From: Pseudoips prasinana | Taxonomy: Eukaryota; Arthropoda; Insecta; Lepidoptera; Nolidae | Assembly (NCBI GenBank): GCA_951640165.1 | Contig: OX621255.1 | Span: forward strand, 1,178,001-1,242,000 | Direction of reading: 5' to 3' | DNA length: 64,000 nucleotides | Part shown: piece by piece, positions 32,586 to 41,613 of the stretch | Layout of the letters: the number at the start of each line of letters is the position of its first letter | How positions within the stretch are numbered: position 1 is the first letter of the stretch | The notes under the pieces: model-generated | Seen by the model: the letters and a program-made list of their open reading frames with translations, nothing else | What the model was told of the DNA's origin: nothing | The model's database searches: none | Made by a program: the position numbers and the translations under genes

Positions 32586-32860
32586 ATGATAATAGAGAAG
32601 TGTGATAACTTTCTAATTCTATCACATCAAAATATAAACTGCTTCTCTAGCAAAATTCTAGACATAGAACTTATTAATGAAAAATATGAAATAGATATTC
32701 TTTGTTCAATTGTTTTATATAAATGTGTTATGTGAACTATCTGTAAATGATTGCTATCATATACTTAATTTAAAATTATTGACTCTGTCTCAAAATGAAT
32801 AATGTTATTGTTTCGAAGTTTTTCTTTTGTATACCTAAATATAATCTAAAATAATAAGCA
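32586..32860 (+). pseudogene. ORF2 endonuclease start, broken
   Basis: ORF2 begins with ATG at 32586. Its first residues (CDNFLILSHQNINCFSSKI) match the start of LINE APE endonucleases, where a conserved LxxxHQN opens the domain. After about 45 codons the frame is lost (stop in 'gttatgtgaac'). Related sequence (VLCELSVNDCYH) goes on in another frame to about 32850, then unrelated repeats follow. The remaining endonuclease is only traceable in pieces up to about 33900, so this element cannot nick its target. Confidence 0.7.
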
Positions 32861-32934
32861 TTCAGACAACCGATCGAGCATATATTGTGTTTGCCTACTA
32901 AATAATTACTCTAATTGGACCAAATCCCGTGTTC

Positions 32935-33065
32935 ATGCCCGCTTGAGTATGTTTCGCCGGACCGTCTCAACTGGGTCGTGTTGAAACCGGTAGTAGATGA
33001 ACCCACTGAGTTTGTTTCGCTGGGTCTTCTCAGTTGGGGCGCATTGGATCCGGTGGTAGCATTAA
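32935..33065. repeat. Two tandem copies of a ~60-bp repeat
   Basis: 'tgagtatgtttcgccgg' and 'tgagtttgtttcgctggg' each start a ~60-bp unit ending in ccggtagtag or ccggtggtag. This repeat type is common in moth genomes. Identity between units is about 75% by eye. Confidence 0.65.
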
Positions 33066-33109
33066 AGCGCGACCGTCGTTATTAACACAAGGTCCGTCAT
33101 AATAATAAT

Positions 33110-33395
33110 ACCTTTAATTTAGACAGAACCATTGACAATATGTCGTAAAAATTTTAGACTTAAACTAGATAATTAAACATAATCTCTTGACAATAACTTG
33201 ATACGAGCTAGCTAAATATCATTGCTGTAATAAAATAAATTTTATAAATGTTTTCATACAATATGTACCTAAATATCTATGTTACTAGAAATAATATCTA
33301 ATGTATACAACTATATTACTACAAACATGTTCTGACTATTTACAAGCGCTTTTTTAAAGTCTACGTGAATAAAAACCTTTTTTATTTTATTTTAT
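33110..33395 (+). mobile_element. 3' end of another LINE (family L) inside ORF2
   Basis: 'atgtacctaaatatctatg', 'acatgttctgactatttaca' and 'aaagtctacgtgaata' match 53950-54148. A ttttattttatt run follows. It interrupts the endonuclease region of the CR1-like LINE. Confidence 0.65.
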
Positions 33396-33955
33396 TTTAT
33401 TTTTTTACCTACCATTTGCATTTAAAACATTTAATTCTTGTAATTAAAGTTTTTAGCGCCAGGTTCTTTGGAAATTCAGCATTACGGTTTTACGAAAGTC
33501 TAGGATATTATCAGACGGTGAGGTTTTTTTTTATTATTATTCCTTTATTTCAACCAACAAGTGGATCATAATGGAATTGGAATTTAATTTATGTAGGTAA
33601 ACGTAAATATTAGGTCAACGTTGATCAACTTTACAGAACCAACTAGAGTTACTGCCACAAGTGCTACATGCATTGACAATAATTATTTAGCTCTGCAAAA
33701 CCTTTAAATAAATTAATAATTAATAAGATTCAGTCAGATCATTCTGGTCAGTTGGTTACTTTTTCAAATTCTCCAAAGGTTCAAAGTACACAAATAAGTT
33801 ACATACCATATAGTGAAAGCCGTTTAGGAATATTTAAATATAATATAGCAAGAAAACTGGCATTGTTGCCCTATCATAGTGATCCGGATCACTTGTACAA
33901 CTCTTTATTCAACTAGATTAATGGTGAGTTCTGCTCAATATTCACACCCAAACAG

Positions 33956-35956
33956 TTGTCTGTAAGTAACCGTCTGATGTTCTGTGATTGGGCAACTCCA
34001 GGAATTTATAAAAGTCGCAATCAATTATATAAATTGTATGAAGAAAGATCCTATAATCAAAATACGACTTTTCTAGAACATGTAAAACAATATGCCAAAA
34101 CCTTTCGAAGAGCCTGTTCCATTGCTAAATCGTTGTACTTAAAAAATATTATAAAAAATTCGACAAATATTATTAAAACTACCTGGAAGATTATTAATAC
34201 TGAGACGGGTAGGAAAAAAATACGTAGTCGTGATTTTAATTTAAGAATAAATAATGTTGACATTAAAAGCGATTTAGAAGTTGCGACTGAGTTTGAAAAA
34301 TATTTTTCTAATGTTCCAATCGATGTTACCAAATCTCTCGCGTCTTCTTCTGTATCTGCTGAGCTAATACTCCAGCAAAGCGTAGAGAAGTGTGACACAG
34401 ATTTTGAATCCTCGGTGGTTAACCCTAAAGATATTTTGAATGCTTTCAAAAGTATTAATATGAAAAACACTAGGGATCTGTGGGGTTTATCTGTTAAGAC
34501 TATTTCATCAATTATAACTATAATCGCCCCACATCTAGCTACTGTGTTCAATTGCTGTGTCGCATCTGGCGTATTTCCTGACTTGATGAAGTATAGTAAA
34601 ATTATTCCATTGTTTAAAGCTGGTGATACTTCAGATCCTTCAAATTTCCGACCTATTTCCGTATTGCCCACTCTAAGTAAAATATTTGAAAAGCTAATGC
34701 TTAGCCAGTTGCTCAGTCACTTTAATATACATAATTTACTTCATCGGAAACAGTTTGGATTCACGAAGGGTTGTTCAACTATAGATGCAGGAGTCAATCT
34801 GTTAAAAAGTATATTCGCGGCTTGGGAGGACTCGCAGGATGCATTAGGTATTTTTTGCGATTTGTCCAAAGCATTTGATTGTGTTCATCATGACACTCTT
34901 GTCAGGAAACTACACCACTACGGTATCAGGAACAAGGCTCTCGAACTTTTGACTTCTTACTTGGGCAATAGAATTCAGAAGGTCGATATAAATGGTAAAA
35001 AATCTGCGGGATCCCCAGTGGTAATGGGCGTTCCACATAGATCGATTCTCGGCCCATTCTTATTTTTAATCTATATTAATGACTTACCCTACTATGTAAG
35101 GGATAAACATGAGATTATTTTGTTTGCGGATGATACTTCATTGACGTTTAAAATAAATCGACAATTACGCAATTTTGACGAAGTAAATGACGCAATCTCT
35201 AAAGTTGTTCATTGGTTTAATGCTAATAATCTTTTGCTAAATGACAAGAAAACTAAAGTCATCAAATTCTCTACACCTAATGTGAAACAGATGGCTACCA
35301 ATGTACAGCTTAATGGGACTGGATTGACCCCTGTTGAGTCAACTGTGTTCTTGGGTATCACAATTGATTCAAAACTACAATGGGGCTCACAAATAGAAAA
35401 ACTATCAGGCAAATTAAGTTCTGCTGCATATGCTGTTAAAACTATAAGACGGCTTACTGATGTGGATACAGCTAGAATGGTTTATTTCAGTTATTTTCAT
35501 AGTATAATGTCCTATGGAATTCTTCTCTGGGGTAGCGCTGCGGACATTAACACCATATTTGTATTGCAAAAAAGAGCTGTAAGAGCGATATATAAACTTG
35601 GTCCGCGAGAATCTTTGAGAGAGAAGTTTAAAGAGATTAACATTCTGACTGTGGCATGTCAGTATATATATGACAATCTAATTTATATGCATAAATATAA
35701 AGACTCCTTCTGTAAAAGGAGTGATACTCATAATATAAATACTAGATATAAGCATAACTTTGTGTTACATACCACCCGTCTCCACAAAGTAAGTAACTCT
35801 TTTATGGGGCAATGTATAAGATTCTATAACAAACTTCCCAATGATATCCGAGAAATGTCTATGAATAAGTATAAAAGAATTATAAAAGCCAAATTGTGTA
35901 GCAGGGCTTTCTACAAAACTTCTGATTATTTAAGTGACAAAACAGCTTGGGATTGA
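33956..35956 (+). CDS. LINE ORF2 reverse transcriptase (partial, endonuclease lost)
   Basis: 666 codons open to the stop at 35954-35956. The true ORF2 start is at 32586; this frame simply begins after the broken endonuclease, and in-frame LINE sequence extends a little upstream. Order: linker, RT fingers (IIPLFKAGDTSDPSNFRPIS), motif A FCDLSKAFDCV (catalytic Asp at 302), motif C FADDTS (Asp 392 and 393), thumb (FLGITIDSKLQWG), and a C-terminal domain ending DYLSDKTAWD. The usual PQGS of the RT is PHRS here (His361-Arg362), a change expected to harm activity. No RNase H or CCHC motif is seen. Reverse transcription at a nicked target is the family role. Confidence 0.88.
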   Translation: MSVSNRLMFCDWATPGIYKSRNQLYKLYEERSYNQNTTFLEHVKQYAKTFRRACSIAKSLYLKNIIKNSTNIIKTTWKIINTETGRKKIRSRDFNLRINNVDIKSDLEVATEFEKYFSNVPIDVTKSLASSSVSAELILQQSVEKCDTDFESSVVNPKDILNAFKSINMKNTRDLWGLSVKTISSIITIIAPHLATVFNCCVASGVFPDLMKYSKIIPLFKAGDTSDPSNFRPISVLPTLSKIFEKLMLSQLLSHFNIHNLLHRKQFGFTKGCSTIDAGVNLLKSIFAAWEDSQDALGIFCDLSKAFDCVHHDTLVRKLHHYGIRNKALELLTSYLGNRIQKVDINGKKSAGSPVVMGVPHRSILGPFLFLIYINDLPYYVRDKHEIILFADDTSLTFKINRQLRNFDEVNDAISKVVHWFNANNLLLNDKKTKVIKFSTPNVKQMATNVQLNGTGLTPVESTVFLGITIDSKLQWGSQIEKLSGKLSSAAYAVKTIRRLTDVDTARMVYFSYFHSIMSYGILLWGSAADINTIFVLQKRAVRAIYKLGPRESLREKFKEINILTVACQYIYDNLIYMHKYKDSFCKRSDTHNINTRYKHNFVLHTTRLHKVSNSFMGQCIRFYNKLPNDIREMSMNKYKRIIKAKLCSRAFYKTSDYLSDKTAWD

Positions 35957-36339
35957 GTCGCTCTAAATTAACACATTTAAATACAATGAAATTTTATGTA
36001 AGAAATAAATATTTTAAAAAAGGATTCCTACTGAGTTTTCTGGCAGTGTTTCTCAGTAGCTGCCACGTCATGCACTGCACGGTAGGGTAAAAAAAATTGA
36101 CGATTCCACACAAATGTAATGTTTTAACGGAATAAATGACTATTTCATTTTTTTTTCATTTTCATTTTTTTTCAAGCTTCGGAGTTAATAGTTATGACGA
36201 TTTGACTTTATTAATGAAAATACAGCACTTTTCAATAAATTTGTGCTGGTCAAGTACACAATTAATCGGTATCCCAAATAAGATAAATACACTTTCAGAT
36301 ACAACATTTACAGAGCATAGCTTATTTTTTTATTGCTTT

Positions 36340-36470
36340 CGAACTAGATGAGCTAGCAGCTTATCTGATGGTCCGTGGTAACCGCTACACATGGACATTT
36401 GCAATGCCAGGGGGCACAGCAAACCGCTGCCGATGTGAGATTAATACTCTTTTTAAATCTTGTTTAAAGA
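36340..36470 (+). repeat. LINE 3'-end-like fragment
   Basis: 'gctagcagcttatctgatgg' with 'ggtaaccgctacacatgg' resembles the block at 45575-45612 ('ggttcacctgatggtaagtg'). Both look like decayed LINE 3' ends common in moths. Confidence 0.4.
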
Positions 36471-36505
36471 AGGACATGAAACACCATAGCCGGTAATTAT
36501 TTATT

Positions 36506-36811
36506 GGAACGAAGTTCCTTATCGCGCGTTGTGAAAGGGGGCTAGACGGAAAAAATTCTTACGAAAAGTAGTCACGACACTTATTGCAGCTGTGCGGCGT
36601 GCGCATGTTTCTCTATCTGTCTCTCTCTCTCTCTCTCAGTCTCTCTTTCTCTCTCTTATAGAAAGCAAGCCAAATATTTTCATTTTTATTTCGCATTGAA
36701 CAGCGTGGTGTCGCGACGATTATTTTTGTTGAGTGTATACAGGTTTTTTGTACATAATAAATAATAAGAAATAACTTCGTTCCATCCGGGTGTCCCTTGA
36801 CACCTCTCAAG
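36506..36811 (+). mobile_element. Element M
   Basis: 306 bp, from ggaacgaagttcc to cacctctcaag, with an internal CT microsatellite at 36617-36660 and the terminal hairpin ggtgtc-cctt-gacacc. Confidence 0.75.
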
Positions 36812-36835
36812 TTTTAATTAATAATAATAAAAAGG

Positions 36836-37115
36836 TACAATAGGCGATCTTATCGCTAACAGCGATCTCTTCCAGACAACCTTCAGTTGGACTAGGATTA
36901 TAAGACTAACCAAAGAAACCGTCATAACCTGAAGAATTTCCAAACTGAATTAGCGATGGGCGGCGCACATAGCTCATAGAACTGGCGGCAAAATGGACTG
37001 GCGATCTTACAAGGGTTCCGGGATGCCGGTGGATGCGGCTAGCACAAGACCGGCAGTTTTGATGACCTTTTTAGGAGGCTTTTGTCTAGCAGTGGACATC
37101 TTTCAGCTTTTATGA
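36836..37115. repeat. Repeat N fragment (minus) and RTE 3' end (plus)
   Basis: 36836-36895 is repeat N in reverse ('gcgatctcttccagacaacc'). 36940-37115 reads like the last ~170 bp of an RTE LINE ('gatgccggtggatgcgg', 'aggaggcttttgtctagcag', gatgatg). Confidence 0.6.
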
Positions 37116-37467
37116 TGATGTAAGTTACGTGATTTTTTCGTTGCTTTGAAAACTGATTTTGACAATATTTTATTGTTTGATATGATGAATTAACGGATTA
37201 ATGGTAAAACAAACTAAGAATTTGTAAAGAAAAATGCAACTTATTAATGAAATGTTTAAGTAAATGTATGTTTTTCAAAGACGAAATTATAAGACATGTA
37301 TTTTGCCGCATTAGGTTTTATTAAATTTCATCGAGATTTTGAACTGGGTCTTAAGTTTTTGTTATTGAGCTGAGTATAAATGAATCTCCTTCTTAGGCGA
37401 CTCATGTAGTTTGTTGATGATCGTACTCCTGCTGAGCAAGTTTGACGCAGTGGTATTACCATATTCA
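37116..37467. other. No recognised feature
   Basis: AT-rich, nothing seen. Confidence 0.4.
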
Positions 37468-37555
37468 AAGTCAAAGTCAAATATCACTTAATCCGTAAAA
37501 AAATTACATTTGTGTGGAATCGTAATTTTTTCTACCCTACCATGCAGTGCATGAT
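37468..37555 (-). repeat. 3' end of the CR1-like LINE family
   Basis: In reverse: 'catgcactgcatggtagggt', 'gattccacacaaatgtaa', then TTTGACTTTGA repeats, as at 45655-45745. Confidence 0.75.
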
Positions 37556-37589
37556 GACTCGTGACAGCATATATCTGAATTCAGTTATG

Positions 37590-37649
37590 ATTATTCCTCC
37601 CTGGCGTGACCAATTTTTATAAAAATTGGTCACACCACGTAGGAATAAT
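37590..37649. repeat. 28-bp perfect palindrome with longer imperfect arms
   Basis: 37606-37633 is a perfect palindrome (gtgaccaattttta...). Arms 37590-37605 and 37634-37649 add a 16-bp imperfect extension (attattcct / aggaataat). This may be a minimal foldback element. Confidence 0.8.
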
Positions 37650-38218
37650 TACCGAAATAACAAATGTCCCATTGAAATCAATGTTTAATCGTGTCTTCAT
37701 GTTTCTTTCTACCCCAGCGGCCGGCATATATTCTTATGTATACATATTCATAATTATCTTTATAGAAAAGACAGTAAATATTTTAAATTGATGTAGTAAT
37801 TAATAAATAATTGAAATATATTTCCTTAGGTAAATGTTACTACCCACAGGTCACATATAAGGTATCTAAAGCTTAAACTTATAAAAGCGGTGGCAATCGA
37901 TCGTCGCGTTTTATAGTTATTCCATTTTGAACCGTACATGTAAGGTAATACGGGCAAGATTGCCATGAAGCAATAAAATAGGTTTTGCCGGACTCTTGAA
38001 CTTCAATCTTTCCTAACCCACGAAAAACGTTAATAACCTCAGCCCACGTATTTTAGGAATCCTAGGACGCGTAATTAGGGCTTATAAAAAGATTCTGCGC
38101 GAGAGCTTGCAAAAACGTTTCTAAAGTGAAACTTTACCAAAGTAATTACCATTTATTTGATCGTAGTAATTATACATCGGTTTTTTGACTTCTTCCAGAA
38201 CGATAGTGTGGCTTGGCT
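37650..38218. other. No recognised feature
   Basis: No frame or repeat match. Confidence 0.4.
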
Positions 38219-38728
38219 GGTAAAACGGGACCCTATTACTAAGGGCCAGAGCAGACCGAGAGGAGCGCACCGGAGAGGATTTTATTAAGGCACTAGAAAA
38301 TCAACTTTAGAGTTATAGGAATAAAGTTCATATATGCTTGAACCTGACTTACAATGCTCGCGTGGTCTCGGGCATATAATGTTCAAGCATACATGCACTT
38401 TATTTAAATATTTTTAAAGTTGATTTTCTAGTGCCTTAATAAAATCCTCTCCGCTGCGCTCCTCTCGGTCTGCGCTGGCCCTAAGAGTTCGCTGTCTGTC
38501 TGTCCGTCTGGCACCAGGCTGTATCTCATGAACCGTGATAGATAGGCAGTTGAAATTTCTACAGATGATGTATTTCTGTTGCCGCTATAACAACAAATAC
38601 AAAAAAAACAAAATAAAATAATTATTTCAGGGGGCTCCCATACAACAAACGTGAATATTTTGCTCGTATTTGTAGATAATGGTACGGAACTCTTCGTGCG
38701 TGAGTCGGACTCGTACTTGGCCGGTTTA
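38219..38728 (-). repeat. Repeat E-prime, interrupted by a MITE
   Basis: In reverse it runs from aaccggccaagtacgagtcc through 'tatctatcacggttcatgag' to 'gggtcccgttttacc', like 21479-21768. The MITE at 38243-38481 splits it. Confidence 0.75.
38243..38481. mobile_element. Harbinger-like foldback MITE, 3-bp TAA duplication
   Basis: Starts gggccagagcagaccgagag and ends with the complement (ctctcggtctgcgctggccc). The terminal repeats agree over about 66 bp with a few mismatches, and further inner pairing covers most of the 239 bp. TAA flanks both sides (38240-38242, 38482-38484). A 3-bp TWA duplication and GG-starting ends fit PIF/Harbinger. Non-coding. Confidence 0.8.
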
Positions 38729-38734
38729 TATTAA

Positions 38735-38870
38735 CAGACGACGCGGGCACTTTAGGAATGAATCCCTGTATTGAGGGGTACTTTAAAACATATGATTTAT
38801 GGACAGGGTACGCCCAGACTGAAATAGCTATCCTTCGCGGGAATCGAACCCTAGACACGAAATGTCGAGG
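38735..38870 (-). mobile_element. SINE-B, head truncated
   Basis: Reversed tail and body ('aatccctgtattgagggg', 'cgcgggaatcgaaccctaga'). Confidence 0.7.
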
Positions 38871-39491
38871 TGACTCTTAACTTAATAGTTTAAACTTTGT
38901 AATTTACATCATTTTGACTTATATGTACACCAATTCTAATAATTTACTAAGCATAATTAAAATTAGCATCTCATATATAATATGTAACATAATTAACGTA
39001 CACCCTCAAACACCCCAATTAAAATATTATGTTGTGATCATAATACATACACTGAATTTTTAATTTAACATGTATATGCATTAAATTAGTTTCTTGGAAT
39101 AAAGTTTATTTTGCTTAATTTTGTATTGAGTGATGGAATTTGTATGAATACAAATAAAACTGCGATTTAAAAGTCTTATTACTTTAACTTACGGTCCATT
39201 TCAATTTGTTTTGACTGTACAGGGTTAATATGACAAGGATGTGCGTTAATTAAGTTACATGTTGTATATCTCTCACACTCTCACTTATATATCTCACTGT
39301 ACACTGACAACAAACAAATTAACTAAATATAAAGTCAGGCATACGAACCCCGCAGTGACTTTATCATTGACTGATATGAAAGTTGCAGTTCGGAAATGCG
39401 TTAAATCGTGTATAATGTTATACCCATTCAGGAATTTGCTAAGCTTGTATGATTATGCGAATTTGTCTGTTATCACACTACCAGTAAATGT
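38871..39491. other. No recognised feature
   Basis: AT-rich; only a frame of 90 codons without recognisable content. Confidence 0.4.
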
Positions 39492-39545
39492 TGGCCCTAT
39501 CGGAAGATCAGCAGTGCAGAAATGTAGCTAGCTGAGATAGGGCAA
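39492..39545. repeat. Short foldback repeat, copy 2
   Basis: tggccctatc ... gataggg-ca, the reverse of 4921-4976. The adjoining 'ttcatacca' also matches. Confidence 0.6.
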
Positions 39546-39597
39546 TTTTTTTCATACCAGTTTAAAATTTAAAATCTTTAAAATGTATCTTTACTTT

Positions 39598-39935
39598 TCT
39601 TAACCGCTGCGCCACACGTGCCATCAATCAGTGCTTACAGTGGCACTGTTTCTCATGACTTCATCATATCAGCCGTAATACGTGCACTGCTGGACAAAGG
39701 CCTCACCCAAGGATCTCCACAATAGCCGGATTCGTGCGGCCCGCATCCAGCGACTTCCCGCAACCCGTGCAGGATCGTGGGTCCACCTTATAGGGGACCT
39801 GCCCACGCTTCGTCTTCCGGTTCGTGGTCGTCACTCTAGTCCTTTCACATCCAGACACAGAACAATTATTAATGGGTCACACAAATAGTTGTCCTTCGCG
39901 GGATTCGAACCCGAGACACGAAGAGGCGAGACAAT
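39598..39935 (-). mobile_element. SINE-B split by an RTE-type tail fragment
   Basis: SINE-B pieces lie at 39598-39620 (cttaaccgctgcgccacacg) and about 39845-39935 ('cgcgggattcgaacccgaga', 'cacgaagaggcgagac'). An RTE-type end in reverse ('gtgcactgctggacaaaggc') lies between at about 39655-39840. Order suggests rearrangement rather than simple insertion, since the A-box piece is on the tail side. Confidence 0.5.
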
Positions 39936-40389
39936 GGTCTTATGTTTTAAAATAAGCATGATGTATAATCATCAATCATGTGATAATAATTCCGTTATTG
40001 CTTATTTAACATTTGCTAACCAAGTTTTGAATAAGTGCGGAAGTGTAAAAGTAACATTAAGAGACAGTTTTTACAAGCATAATTATCATTCTTGTAGGTA
40101 CTTACTAATTTTCCTTTCACAATATCTTCTACAATAAAAACATTAATTTATATCCTTAGTGGTAAGTTGAACGCGAATAACTTTCTCGAATAATATTTTT
40201 ATGAGTGGTAACACTGGTAAAGTAACTGTACACTGAGTACGAGTTCCGAAAGGTCATATCTTTGAACTTACTCCTTGAGATAAAATACGTTAAAGAATGT
40301 TGGCACTGAAGCAACTTGAGGTTTGTGAATATTATTTGAGTATGTATATCTTATAATCGTAATCGGTATCTATATCTTGTAAAATCAGC
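39936..40389. other. No recognised feature
   Basis: Nothing seen. Confidence 0.4.
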
Positions 40390-40545
40390 GACAGTTGGTG
40401 CTGAAAAGTTCTCGAGGGGCGACCACGAACCGGCAGACACAGCGTGAAAAGGCTTACTAACAGATGGACCACTGTCCTTGAGAGGATGCGAGTAGCGCAC
40501 GAGGTCATTCTGGGGATGTTTGAGGGAAGCTTTAGCCTAACACAA
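40390..40545 (+). repeat. RTE LINE 3' coding fragment
   Basis: 'cgaccacgaaccggcagaca', 'acagatggacca' and 'gatgcgagtagcgcacgagg' match the C-terminal coding end of RTE LINEs (compare 16845-16960). Confidence 0.55.
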
Positions 40546-41023
40546 AAAAATTATCTCTTTCTAAAAAAAATCTTTATCTAGTTTTCTATTCGTATCCGTC
40601 TTTGTTTCTTAGGGAATTCCGAGCTATGGCGAAAGTGTTCATGGCTAATTCAAAATGTCTTCCAGTTAACGATTAAAACTACACCCACGCATCGTAGTTC
40701 CTTGTCGGTCCTGACCAGCATACGAGGCTGTACCCTTGCCGCTTACTTTTGGACTTAGAACATACGGAGACGTCGCGATGTGTTCCTATAAAATAAAGTA
40801 ATGTTATATAAGTAATCTTTATCATCTTATCTTATCTTTATAATCTTTTTTTTCCTATAATTCCCGCCATTTCCCTACCCGTTCAATATCAACATACGAA
40901 CCGTTTTTATTATAATGCATGTCAAATTAGTAATCTAATGTATGTATGTCCAATATATATCGGTATAAATAAGTTTTACAAAAATACTTTGTCCACAAAA
41001 AAGGAACGTCGTAGTCATGACAG

Positions 41024-41059
<36 letters not shown>

Positions 41060-41444
41060 GTTGGAAATACGTTTTTATGGAAAAGTACTAAATAGTATTA
41101 GCTCCTAAACAACGTTCCAGCCTTGAGAAGTTTCCAGTGTACGCAAACTTAGAGCGAGTATGTTATTTATGACCGCCAATGTCAAACCCGCCCAGAACGT
41201 CGGAAAACACCGCGTAAAACTTTATTGTGGACGATTTGACAAAAATATGGAAGTGAGCATAACGAGGCGAGCGTAAGTTTAAATGTTTAAAGGTTAAGAT
41301 ATATGTTTCATAAAATAATATTAATTATAAAATAGTCAAGTCTTTAGGTTTCCATACGTAAATATTACTTAGCCTCCGCAAACCATCTGTCAAATAGATT
41401 GTAAGTGGATTTATAGGATAAACTATTATAGATACACAGTTATA
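40546..41444. other. Unrecognised except for a TA microsatellite
   Basis: 41026-41060 is an interrupted (TA)n run. Nothing else is identified. Confidence 0.5.
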
Positions 41445-41613
41445 ACGCTCGATGAGCTCAGCAGAGTCTCTCAACAAGTGGGTCTGAAAATAAACAAGGA
41501 TAAGAGGAAAATCATGTCAAACATCCATGTTGCACCCACTCAACTGAAGGTTGGAGACTCTGTACTCGAAGTTGTATAGAACTATATTTACCTGGGTTAG
41601 ACCATCCAACTAC

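Larger units (their letters stand above)
31118..36172 (+). mobile_element. Near full-length CR1-like LINE
   Basis: Leader, ORF1, ORF2 and a 3' UTR in order. The 5' limit is taken from the point where it starts to match the deletion derivative at 18807 (ttctgtctagtt). The 3' UTR has 'gcactgcacggtagggtaaa' and ends with 'cggaataaatgac' and a T-rich run. Related 3' ends at 45655-45745 and 37468-37555 end in TTTGAC repeats. ORF2 is interrupted by inserted repeats. I place it in the CR1-like group from the RT and the coiled-coil ORF1, not from a database comparison. Confidence 0.8.

Noticed and set aside
34057..34671. 204-codon minus-strand frame
   Set aside because: Antisense of the CR1-like RT.
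41250..41275. Possible first exon (atggaagtgagcataacg followed by a gtaagt)
   Set aside because: Only eight codons, no further exon found, and donor-like motifs are common by chance.
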